DNA of 6,066 nucleotides from an uncultured bacterium (GTDB lineage: Bacteria > Actinomycetota > Coriobacteriia > Coriobacteriales > Coriobacteriaceae): assembly GCA_905216075.1 (NCBI GenBank), contig CAJMSO010000115.1, positions 1 through 6,066 of the forward strand, read 5' to 3'. A model generated the notes under the pieces. That model was given only the letters and a program-made list of their open reading frames with translations. It searched no databases and was not told the origin of the DNA. The position numbers and the translations under genes were made by a program. Shown in pieces: positions 1 to 5,955 of the stretch. How positions within the stretch are numbered: the stretch's first letter is position 1; every line of letters starts with the position of its first letter.

Positions 1-65
1 CGGATGCCACTGAGGCTGAGGTTGCTGCCGACCCCGAGACTTCCGCAAAGGACGACGACAAGTGA
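1..65 (+). CDS. C-terminal end of an unidentified protein with an acidic tail (partial, 5' end outside window)
   Basis: The frame starting at base 3 is open from the window edge to a TGA at 63-65 and encodes DATEAEVAADPETSAKDDDK. This tail of 20 residues is rich in Asp, Glu and Ala and has no hydrophobic stretch. The stop overlaps the start of the signal peptidase gene by 4 bases (GTGA) or 1 base (TGATG), so the two genes are very probably co-transcribed and translationally coupled. The ribosome binding site of the next gene (AAAGGA, 47-52) lies inside this coding tail. SipW-type peptidases are often encoded beside their exported substrates, so the missing gene could encode such a substrate. 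That is inference from context only, because the visible tail has no recognisable domain. Confidence 0.6.
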   Translation, partial: DATEAEVAADPETSAKDDDK

Positions 66-769
66 TGAAGCACGTGCTCCGCGTGATCAACGTGCTGGCG
101 ACCGTGGTGATCCTGGTCGCCTTTGTGGTGCTGCTGCGCACGGTGTTCACGCCCGCCGGCGAGATCCCCACCATCGTGGGCTACGGCTTTATGCGTACGC
201 TGACCGGCTCGATGGAGCCGGCGATTCCCGTGCATTCGTTTATCGTCGTCGATACCGACAACAGCCAGGTCTACCAGGTGGGCGATATCATCACCTTCCA
301 TTCGTCCGATGACGCGCTGGAGGGTTCGCTCAACACGCACCGCATCGTTGCCGTGGAGGATGCGGCCGACGGCACGCCGGTCTACCGCACCAAGGGCGAT
401 GCCAATCCGGTCGAGGACGCCGCGCCCGTACCCGCCGCCGATGTGGTGGGCCGCGTGGTCTTTGTGTCGGCAGGCCTGGGCGTGGTGGTCTCGTTGCTCA
501 CCAACCCGCTTCTGTTCTTCCCGCTTATCGTGGTGCCGCTGATCGTGCTGCTGGTGCTCGAGATTCGCCATATGGTCAAAACCACACAAGAGGTGGCACG
601 CGCCGAGGACGAGGCCGCCCTGCGTGCTGCCGTGGAGCAGATTCGCGAAAAACGTCGCCGCGAGCAGGAAGGCCAGGACAGCGTCAAGGAGCAGAGCGAC
701 GGTGACCATACCGATGAAAGTGCGGAAGCCGCCCCCGGCGCCCTAGACGATTCCAACCACTCGGCATAG
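62..769 (+). CDS. sipW: Signal peptidase I, SipW-like / ER-archaeal type (S26B)
   Basis: Membrane serine protease that removes signal peptides from exported proteins on the outer face of the cytoplasmic membrane. Numbered from the GTG at 62, there is an N-terminal membrane helix at about residues 8-29. The catalytic serine is Ser50 in LTGSMEPAIP. THRIVAVED at 92-100 places His93 where ordinary bacterial LepB has a lysine, which marks the SipW/ER (Ser-His) class. YRTKGDANPVED at 108-119 is the conserved box with the acidic residue. A second helix lies at about 150-167, followed by a cytoplasmic tail of about 65 residues that is highly charged and probably helical (AEDEAALRAAVEQIREKRRR). The protein is 235 aa, longer than Bacillus SipW (about 190 aa), mainly because of this tail. 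Start choice is open: GTG 62 is 9 nt from AAAGGA (47-52), while ATG 65 is 12 nt away and would give 234 aa. The family is secure; specialisation for particular substrates is not shown. Confidence 0.9.
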   Translation: MMKHVLRVINVLATVVILVAFVVLLRTVFTPAGEIPTIVGYGFMRTLTGSMEPAIPVHSFIVVDTDNSQVYQVGDIITFHSSDDALEGSLNTHRIVAVEDAADGTPVYRTKGDANPVEDAAPVPAADVVGRVVFVSAGLGVVVSLLTNPLLFFPLIVVPLIVLLVLEIRHMVKTTQEVARAEDEAALRAAVEQIREKRRREQEGQDSVKEQSDGDHTDESAEAAPGALDDSNHSA

Positions 770-847
770 CGCGTCTGTGCCTTTCGTCCCTGCAATTTGG
801 ATGCTCATAGATGTTCCGAATCGTCTGCTTTTTCATGCCGATATTCG

Positions 848-856
848 TGCTACAGT
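848..856 (+). promoter_or_regulatory. Candidate extended -10 promoter for the EamA transporter gene
   Basis: The 125-base gap after the signal peptidase gene contains TGCTACAGT, an extended -10 (TGn followed by TACAGT, 4 of 6 matches to TATAAT). It would start transcription near 863 and leave a leader of about 32 nt before the ATG at 895. No convincing -35 lies 16-18 bases upstream (only a T-rich run around 828-833), which is tolerable for an extended -10 element. No terminator hairpin was seen between 770 and 847, so read-through from the signal peptidase gene is also possible. Confidence 0.3.
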
Positions 857-894
857 TTGAGCGCTTTGTTGCCAATTGATTTCGGGGGAGTGGA

Positions 895-1917
895 ATGGAG
901 CAGGAGCGCACAGCTCAGCGTGCACGCAAAAAGACTTCGGTACCGATGACGGCGGCGTCCGATTTTGTCGTGCCCGAGGGAACTGACGAGCTCGGCCGCA
1001 ACACCCGTCGCGCCTGGCGCGACCGCCTCAACGACGCCCAGACGCGCAAGATGATCACGGGCGTTTTAGCCACGCTGGTGGGCGGTTCGTTTTGGGGTTT
1101 CTCGGGTACCAGCGCGAGTTTTTTGTTCGATACCTACCATGTCGATACGCTGTGGCTTATGAGCATACGGCAGATTCTCGCCGGCCTGCTCTTTATGGTT
1201 GTGGTTGTCACGCGCGACCGCGCACGTCTGGTCAAGCTTTGGACGACGCCCGCTGATCGTAAGCAGCTGCTGCTCTTTACCGCTTTTGGCCTGCTCTTTA
1301 ACCAGTTTTGTTATCTTTCGGCCGTGCGCCTGACCAATGCCGGAACCGCGACGGTGCTCCAGTGCCTGCAGCTGGTCATCATTATGGGCTACACCTGCGT
1401 GATCGACCATCGCATGCCTCGCGTACGTGAGGCCGTTGGCATTGGGTTGGCCTTGGGCGGCACCTTTTTAATCGCTACCGGCGGCGACCCGACCAGTCTG
1501 AGCATATCGCCGCTTGGCCTGGTCGCAGGCCTTATGTGTGCGGTTAGCGCCGCCTGTATGGCGGTGATTCCCGCCAAGATCCTGTCCGAATACGGCAGCC
1601 CTATTGTTACGGGCTCGGCTATGCTTACAGCGGGTGTCGTTTCGAGCGTCTTTGTACAGCCGTGGGCTCATATGCCGGCCCTCGATACTGCTGCCGTCGA
1701 AGCGCTCGCGGTGTTTGTGATCGTGGGCTCTTTCCTGGCGTATATGCTCTATATGCAGGGCGTCAAGGATATTGGCTCCGTACGTGCGAGTCTCATCGGA
1801 ACTGTGGAGCCGGTCTCGGCAACCATTACCAGCGCCGTTATGCTGGGCACGGTGTTTTTGCCGACCGACTTGATTGGCTTTGCCATGATCATCGTGATGA
1901 TGTTCCTGACGGTATAG
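895..1917 (+). CDS. EamA family transporter (drug/metabolite transporter superfamily)
   Basis: Inner-membrane carrier of the DMT superfamily with two tandem EamA repeats. It is probably a proton- or gradient-driven exporter or importer of small metabolites; substrates vary widely in this family and cannot be read from sequence. The protein is 340 aa. A soluble, charged N-terminus of about 50 residues is followed by the first repeat (about 53-195), which carries VGGSFWGFSGTSASFLF (62-78) and the typical LTNAGTATVLQCLQLVIIM stretch (146-164). The second repeat (about 206-339) ends with the characteristic GTVEPVSATITSAVMLGTVF (302-321) and a final helix that runs to the last residue. About ten membrane helices are expected. 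The start is well supported by GGGGGAG at 884-890, four bases before the ATG. An alternative ATG at 946 (Met18) lacks such a site. The N-terminal extension is longer than usual for the family, in which helix 1 normally starts near the N-terminus. Confidence 0.9.
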   Translation: MEQERTAQRARKKTSVPMTAASDFVVPEGTDELGRNTRRAWRDRLNDAQTRKMITGVLATLVGGSFWGFSGTSASFLFDTYHVDTLWLMSIRQILAGLLFMVVVVTRDRARLVKLWTTPADRKQLLLFTAFGLLFNQFCYLSAVRLTNAGTATVLQCLQLVIIMGYTCVIDHRMPRVREAVGIGLALGGTFLIATGGDPTSLSISPLGLVAGLMCAVSAACMAVIPAKILSEYGSPIVTGSAMLTAGVVSSVFVQPWAHMPALDTAAVEALAVFVIVGSFLAYMLYMQGVKDIGSVRASLIGTVEPVSATITSAVMLGTVFLPTDLIGFAMIIVMMFLTV

Positions 1918-1984
1918 CTTACGCCGCTGCCTAGACGGACACGGCGTTGCACCACAATTCCGCGAATTGATGCCTGCATCTGGA

Positions 1985-2041
1985 GTTTAACTGACGATGC
2001 CAAATATGTCATAAACTAATAGCGTTATTGACTTTTAGTAT
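1985..2041 (+). promoter_or_regulatory. AT-rich leader, probable promoter region of the DUF4012 gene
   Basis: This stretch is clearly more AT-rich than its surroundings and lies just before the ribosome binding site (GAGGA, 2045-2049) of the next gene. TAAACT (2012-2017) is a possible -10 with 4 of 6 matches, giving a start near 2024. TAGTAT (2036-2041) also resembles a -10 but would place the transcript start inside the ribosome binding site. No convincing -35 partner was found for either, so only the region is proposed and not an exact promoter. Confidence 0.3.
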
Positions 2042-2056
2042 TGCGAGGACTCCTCT

Positions 2057-2716
2057 ATGGCTGGTAACCACTTTAAGAACGGCGACGGCGAGCGCTCTGC
2101 AGTTCCGCCACGTTCAAATGGGACTGGAAACGCTGGCGTACCGAGTGGATCCAGCCAAAACGGTGCTGGCAACCGTACGTCTCCGGGCGAAACGGCGATG
2201 TTTGCCGCTCTGTACGAACAGTCTCAAAAGGCAAAACAGGCTGGTCGCGTAGGCAGGCAGGCATTTCCGGGCGGGTCGGGCTCTGCGGCTTCGTCGGCCG
2301 GGGTCCGTCCGGCGCCAACGGGCGGTGCAAATGTCGCCGGCTCCACTGGCCCCGCTAACAACGCTCATCGCGCCCACAACGCCAGCCCCATCAACTCTGC
2401 CAATCCCGCCAATAGTGCTTCTTCTGCTGAAGACGCAGGGCTTACGGGTAACCTAGGCACTATCTATACGGGCGCTTCCGAAACCGGCACGTTTGCCCGT
2501 CTCAATGACGACGGTGCCGAGTTTAAGGGCTCGGGCTCTAAAGAAGATTATTACGATTTTGGCTTGAACTACGGCGGTGATTCCTCGACGAGCCCGACCT
2601 CGAACGGCCTGGTTCGCCATCGCCATCGCAAGGGCGAGCGCAAGAAGCGTCGCGTTGCAGCCGTTGTCGCTGGTGGTTCTTGTCGCTTTTGGCGTGAGTG
2701 GCTTCATGCTGTTTAA
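2057..2716 (+). CDS. N-terminal cytoplasmic part of a DUF4012 protein, cut short by a frameshift
   Basis: The start is firm: ATG at 2057 sits 7 nt after GAGGA (2045-2049). The first 190 or so residues are hydrophilic and low in complexity, rich in Asn, Ala, Gly and Ser (for example GANVAGSTGPANNAHRAHNA, starting near residue 89), so they are probably disordered. They end in a basic cluster, RHRHRKGERKKRR (187-199), followed by VAAVVA, the start of a membrane helix. The frame then turns into GGSCRFWREWLHAV and stops at 2714-2716. The helix and the rest of the protein continue in the next frame. Codon use supports this frame up to about 2671: codons are the preferred ones throughout, whereas the overlapping frame uses four CGA plus AGG and AGA over the same bases. 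This is therefore the front part of one gene (about 775 aa when joined) and not a separate small protein. The basic cluster before the helix predicts an N-terminus inside the cell. Confidence 0.75.
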   Translation: MAGNHFKNGDGERSAVPPRSNGTGNAGVPSGSSQNGAGNRTSPGETAMFAALYEQSQKAKQAGRVGRQAFPGGSGSAASSAGVRPAPTGGANVAGSTGPANNAHRAHNASPINSANPANSASSAEDAGLTGNLGTIYTGASETGTFARLNDDGAEFKGSGSKEDYYDFGLNYGGDSSTSPTSNGLVRHRHRKGERKKRRVAAVVAGGSCRFWREWLHAV

Positions 2717-4385
2717 CTCGGCAAAAACCGTGAAGAGCCAGGCAAAGGAAACTGTCGAGATCGTCGGCGGCCTTAAGGACAAGGTCACGTCGGGCGATTT
2801 TTCGACCCTGCCCGATGATGCGAAAAAGATCGACGAGCTCTGCAGCAGCATGAAGAAGGAGACCTCGAGTCCGGTGTGGACGATGGCTTCGTTCATTCCG
2901 GTGTACGGCGGCGATATTAACGCCGCCCGCACCATGGTCGACGCTCTGTCCGATGTTTCGAGCGGCGCACTGGTCCCCATGGCCGATAATCTCGCTCAGG
3001 CAACGCCCGGCAAGCTGTTCCAGGATGGGACAATCAACGTGTCCGCGCTGCAAGCGGTCGCCGATTCGCTCTCCGATAGCTCGAAGGCGTTCAAGAGCGC
3101 CAACAAAAAGGTGCAGGGTATTGGCGATACACATATCGCCCAGGTGACCGAGCTGGTCGATAAGGCAAAGGACGGCTTTGCCACCCTGAACGGTGTAGTC
3201 GACGCGGCAGGGAAGGTCGCTCCCGTTCTGCCCCAGATGCTTGGCGCCAACGGCCAGACGCGCAACTATCTTGTGTATGCCATGAACAACGTCGAGATTC
3301 GTGCTTGCGGCGGTTTTGGTGGTTCGCAAGGTTTGATTTCAGTCACCGATGGCCAGATGTCGATCGGTGACTTTGTTCCATGTATTGCGCTCAGCAAAGA
3401 CGAGGCGGTTGAGAGCGTCGACGAAGAGGACGAGGCACTGTTTGGTGACCACAGCAACCTGTACAACTCTGGCAACGCGTATTCGCCCGATTGGCCCCGC
3501 AACTCGCAGCGTGTTGCCGCGCTGTGGAAGTCCCAGTATGGGCAGGACGTTGATGGCGTCGTTGGCATCGATCCGGTGTTCTTGCAGTACCTGCTGGGCC
3601 TTGTCGGTAATGTCTCGCTGCCCGATGGTACGGTCGTCGACGGTACCAACGCGGCGAAGGTTCTCATGCACGATGTGTATTGGAACTATCCGGTCGAAGA
3701 ATCGGACGGCATCTTTGCATCTGTTGCCAGCGCCGCCTTCGACAAGATTCTCGGTGGCATCGGTGACGTCGACGTTACGAAGCTTGTCGGTGCATTCGAG
3801 CGCGGTGCCGAAGAGGGCCGTCTGATTGCTTGGATGAGAAACGATGATGAGCAGAATGCCATCAAGGAGACAGGCATTGACGCTTCGCTGCCCGATCCGG
3901 ATGATCCGAGTGCCGAACCCGTTGCCGGCGTTTACTTTAACAACCTGAGCTTCTCCAAGCTCGACTGGTATCTGAACGCCGACACGCAGATTGGCCAGGG
4001 CGTGAAGAACGGCGACGGCACGTGCTCCTATCGCATCACCGTTACCCTGACGAACATCATGACGCAGGAGGAGGCTGGCAAGCTGCCCGACTACGTTGCG
4101 GCGGGCGCATCCGATGCCGCGCGTGACGACGAACGCCTGAATGTCTCAGTGTTTGCCCCGACGGGCGGCAACATCAGTGACCTTACGGTTGAGGGCACCC
4201 AGTTTGGTCTTGGCGCCGCTACGTGGCATGGAATCCCCTTCTATTCGGGCACCGTTGACCTGCATGCTGGCGAGACGACGACGATCACGTATACGCTGAC
4301 CACGTCGGCCGAGGCGGGGGACAAGCCTCTTACGCTGCGTCAGACCCCTACATGCCAGGCGGCTCGCGACAGCGCGTCGGCGTAG
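2577..4385 (+). CDS. DUF4012 domain-containing membrane-anchored envelope protein (main part, frameshifted from its N-terminus)
   Basis: Bacterial surface protein of the DUF4012 family (PF13196), whose biochemical role is unknown. Authentic coding in this frame begins near 2673. The GTG at 2577 is only the first possible start, has no convincing ribosome binding site, and its first 30 codons look non-coding (four CGA, AGG, AGA). In joined numbering (775 aa): membrane helix 200-219; a mostly helical spacer with alternating charged and hydrophobic residues (about 221-385); the DUF4012 core (about 388-545) with MLGANGQTRNYLVYAMNN, EIRACGGFGGSQGLISV (codons around 3285-3341) and VDGVVGIDPVFLQYLLGLVG; then a C-terminal part with VYFNNLSFSKLDWYLNA (from 625) and a threonine-rich, beta-like end. 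The topology predicts that everything after the helix lies outside the cell. No LPXTG signal or LytR-CpsA-Psr domain is seen. It ends 84 bases before glmM, which fits an envelope-related role but does not prove one. Family assignment is from conserved motifs and is strong. Confidence 0.82.
   Translation: MIPRRARPRTAWFAIAIARASARSVALQPLSLVVLVAFGVSGFMLFNSAKTVKSQAKETVEIVGGLKDKVTSGDFSTLPDDAKKIDELCSSMKKETSSPVWTMASFIPVYGGDINAARTMVDALSDVSSGALVPMADNLAQATPGKLFQDGTINVSALQAVADSLSDSSKAFKSANKKVQGIGDTHIAQVTELVDKAKDGFATLNGVVDAAGKVAPVLPQMLGANGQTRNYLVYAMNNVEIRACGGFGGSQGLISVTDGQMSIGDFVPCIALSKDEAVESVDEEDEALFGDHSNLYNSGNAYSPDWPRNSQRVAALWKSQYGQDVDGVVGIDPVFLQYLLGLVGNVSLPDGTVVDGTNAAKVLMHDVYWNYPVEESDGIFASVASAAFDKILGGIGDVDVTKLVGAFERGAEEGRLIAWMRNDDEQNAIKETGIDASLPDPDDPSAEPVAGVYFNNLSFSKLDWYLNADTQIGQGVKNGDGTCSYRITVTLTNIMTQEEAGKLPDYVAAGASDAARDDERLNVSVFAPTGGNISDLTVEGTQFGLGAATWHGIPFYSGTVDLHAGETTTITYTLTTSAEAGDKPLTLRQTPTCQAARDSASA
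2669..2678 (+). other. Frameshift site: one extra G (or two missing bases) inside the transmembrane helix codons
   Basis: The local sequence is GCT GGT GGT T. Dropping one G at 2672 or 2673 gives GCT GTG GTT and joins VAAVVA (upstream frame) to VVLVAFGVSGFMLF (downstream frame), producing an unbroken hydrophobic helix of about 20 residues (200-219 of the joined protein). Both frames are open between about 2577 and 2713, so the exact point is inferred from helix continuity and codon use. Sequencing or assembly error, a real inactivating mutation and phase variation all remain possible. Confidence 0.7.
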
Positions 4386-4403
4386 GGTTTTTCTGGTAGC
4401 GCA

Positions 4404-4419
4404 GATAATCGAGTACCAT
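4404..4419 (+). promoter_or_regulatory. Candidate -10 elements for a glmM promoter
   Basis: Two -10-like hexamers lie in the short gap before glmM: GATAAT (4404-4409, 5 of 6 matches to TATAAT) and TACCAT (4414-4419, 4 of 6). Neither has a good -35 at normal spacing; the best partner for the second is TTCTGG at 4391-4396. A start from either would place the hairpin at 4422-4452 at or near the 5' end of the glmM transcript. Confidence 0.25.
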
Positions 4420-4421
4420 TT

Positions 4422-4458
4422 TGGGGGCGGACGGGCAATCTGTTCGCCCCTATTTTGT
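4422..4458 (+). terminator. Strong GC hairpin followed by a short T tract, directly before the glmM ribosome binding site
   Basis: Bases 4422-4434 pair with 4440-4452, giving 13 pairs (10 Watson-Crick and three G-U) around the five-base loop GCAAT. The core is GGGGCG against CGCCCC. It is followed by TATTTTGT, so it has the form of an intrinsic terminator for the DUF4012 gene. The AAGGAG of glmM begins at 4459, only six bases past the stem. If transcription of glmM starts upstream, the hairpin lies in its leader and could attenuate transcription, affect ribosome access or stabilise the 5' end. Pairing is directly visible; function is inferred. Confidence 0.5.
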
Positions 4459-4469
4459 AAGGAGAGCGC

Positions 4470-5801
4470 ATGAAGTACTTTGGCACCGACGGCTTTCGCG
4501 GTGAGGCCAACGTTGGGCTGACGGTAGAGCACGCTTATAAGATTGGCCGTTTTGTGGGCTGGTATTACGGCGCCAACCGCGAGCGCAAGGCACGCGTCAT
4601 CGTGGGCAAGGACACGCGTCGCTCGAGTTATATGTTTGAGGCGGCGCTGGTGAGCGGCCTGGTCGCGAGCGGTGCGGACGCCTATATGCTGCATGTGATC
4701 CCGACGCCGGGCGTAGCGCATCAGACTGTGGAAGGCTGCTTCGATTGCGGCATCATGATCAGCGCGAGCCACAACCCGTTTTGCGATAACGGCATTAAGC
4801 TCGTCAATAGCGACGGTTTTAAGATGGACGAGGACGTGCTGGAGCTCATCGAGGACTATATCGATGGCAAGAGCGAGGTGCCGCTGGCTACGGGCAACCA
4901 CATCGGTGCCACGGTCGACTACATGCAGGGCCGCAACCGCTACATCGCCTCGCTCATCGCTAGCGCGAACTTTTCGCTGCAGGGCGTCAAGATCGGTCTC
5001 GACTGCGCCAACGGCTCGGCATCCTCGGTGGCCAAGCCGGTGTTCGACGCACTGGGCGCCGATGTGCGCGTGATCAATGCCGCGCCCGACGGCTTTAACA
5101 TCAATGTCGACTGCGGCTCTACGCATATTGAGCGCCTGCAGCGCCACGTGGTGGAGCAGGGCCTGGATGTGGGTTTTGCCTACGATGGCGATGCCGACCG
5201 CTGCCTGGCCGTGGACGAGCGTGGTCGCGTGGTCGACGGCGACCAGATCCTGTATGTGTGCGGCGTGTACCTGAACAAGCACGGTCGCCTTTCGGGCGGT
5301 ACCGTGGTGCCGACGATCGCCAGCAACTTTGGCCTGATCAAGTCGTTGGAGCTTGCCGGCCTGAGTGCCGTGACCAGCGGCGTGGGCGACCGTCACGTGT
5401 ATGCCAAGATGCGCGAGGGCGGCTACAGCCTGGGCGGCGAGCAGACGGGCCACACGATCTTTGGTGATATCGAGCGCACGGGCGACGGCATTATGACCTC
5501 GCTGCGCGTGATGGAAGTGATTCGTGCCGAGCGCGAGACGCTCTCGCAGCTCACGGCTCCGTGCAAGCTACTGCCGCAGGCTCAGGTTGCCGTACGCGTG
5601 GCGGATAAAGACGCCGCGCTGGGCAACATGGGCGTGCAAGCCGCCATCGCCGAGGCCGAGGCGTCGCTGGCGGGCGAGGGCCGCGTGCTGGTGCGCAAGA
5701 GTGGAACCGAGTCGGTGATTCGCGTTTTGGCCGAAGCTCCCGACCAGGCAGCTGCCGACGTCGCCATGAAGCGCATCGCCGCGGCGCTGGAAGCTCTTTA
5801 G
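4470..5801 (+). CDS. glmM: Phosphoglucosamine mutase
   Basis: Cytoplasmic enzyme that interconverts glucosamine-6-phosphate and glucosamine-1-phosphate, the step before GlmU makes UDP-GlcNAc for peptidoglycan and other surface glycans. At 443 aa it has the usual length (about 445-450). All four alpha-D-phosphohexomutase signatures are present: YFGTDGFRG at 3-11; MISASHNPFCDNGIKL at 96-111, where Ser100 is the phosphorylated active-site serine; the metal loop DGDADR at 239-244; and the sugar-specificity loop GGEQTGH at 322-328, which is the GlmM form. The phosphate-binding loop RKSGTESVIRVLAE is at 409-422. GlmM usually has SGTEP at this last site, so Ser415 replaces the common proline. The start is firm: AAGGAG (4459-4464) lies five bases before the ATG. 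The gene stands alone here, with glmS and glmU not in view. Phosphomannomutase is a less likely reading given the N-terminal and sugar-loop motifs. Confidence 0.96.
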   Translation: MKYFGTDGFRGEANVGLTVEHAYKIGRFVGWYYGANRERKARVIVGKDTRRSSYMFEAALVSGLVASGADAYMLHVIPTPGVAHQTVEGCFDCGIMISASHNPFCDNGIKLVNSDGFKMDEDVLELIEDYIDGKSEVPLATGNHIGATVDYMQGRNRYIASLIASANFSLQGVKIGLDCANGSASSVAKPVFDALGADVRVINAAPDGFNINVDCGSTHIERLQRHVVEQGLDVGFAYDGDADRCLAVDERGRVVDGDQILYVCGVYLNKHGRLSGGTVVPTIASNFGLIKSLELAGLSAVTSGVGDRHVYAKMREGGYSLGGEQTGHTIFGDIERTGDGIMTSLRVMEVIRAERETLSQLTAPCKLLPQAQVAVRVADKDAALGNMGVQAAIAEAEASLAGEGRVLVRKSGTESVIRVLAEAPDQAAADVAMKRIAAALEAL

Positions 5802-5828
5802 TTACGCGGTTTTACCAAACCGCGTAAC
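5801..5828. repeat. Perfect 12-bp inverted repeat touching the glmM stop codon
   Basis: GTTACGCGGTTT (5801-5812) pairs perfectly with AAACCGCGTAAC (5817-5828) around the loop TACC. The first base is the last base of the glmM TAG. No T tract follows on either strand, so it is not a canonical intrinsic terminator. It could protect the mRNA 3' end, or terminate glmM together with the downstream palindromes. Confidence 0.6.
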
Positions 5829-5880
5829 GGCTCGACGCTGCAAACGGCCCCAAGCGGCAATCTGACGTTCAATTTCATTT

Positions 5881-5940
5881 TCCGGCACTTGGGGACGTTC
5901 CTATTGTGCCACCATAAAAGGAACGTCCCCAAGTGCCGGG
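5881..5940. repeat. Long REP-like palindrome (21-bp perfect stem, 16-base loop)
   Basis: Bases 5882-5902 pair without mismatch with 5919-5939, and a T-G pair at 5881/5940 extends the stem. The arm reads CCGGCACTTGGGGACGTTCC plus one T. The loop ATTGTGCCACCATAAA contains GTGCC (5906-5910), which can pair instead with GGCAC (5884-5888), so the left arm plus loop can form its own smaller hairpin. This layout resembles repeated extragenic palindromes mobilised by Y1 (RAYT-type) transposases. I recall closely similar GGGGACGTTCC palindromes in Coriobacteria and other gut bacteria, but could not check. No transposase gene is present in the window. Confidence 0.65.
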
Positions 5941-5955
5941 TCTCTGGCTTAGATG

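Noticed and set aside
1921..1947. Possible terminator after the EamA gene (ACGCCG pairing with CGGCGT)
   Set aside because: The stem is only six pairs with a 15-base loop and is followed by TTGCACC, with no T tract.
2028..2033. TTGACT as a -35 box for the DUF4012 gene
   Set aside because: A -10 at normal spacing would fall at about 2051, beyond the ribosome binding site and almost on the start codon.
2045..2055. Near-palindrome GAGGACTCCTC over the ribosome binding site of the DUF4012 gene
   Set aside because: The arms are separated by one base, too short for an RNA hairpin loop; an operator is possible but nothing else supports it.
2538..3329. A 263-codon open frame on the minus strand opposite the DUF4012 gene
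   Set aside because: It is antisense to well-supported coding sequence and carries no family motifs; long shadow frames are expected at this GC content.
4386..4469. A riboswitch or glmS-type ribozyme in the glmM leader
   Set aside because: The gap is only 84 bases and contains a single simple hairpin, with none of the conserved core or pseudoknot elements of those RNAs.
4146..5453. A 435-codon open frame on the minus strand opposite glmM
   Set aside because: It lies almost wholly antisense to a gene with all GlmM motifs, has a His/Ala/Arg-heavy composition typical of the opposite strand of GC-rich coding DNA, and shows no recognisable domain.
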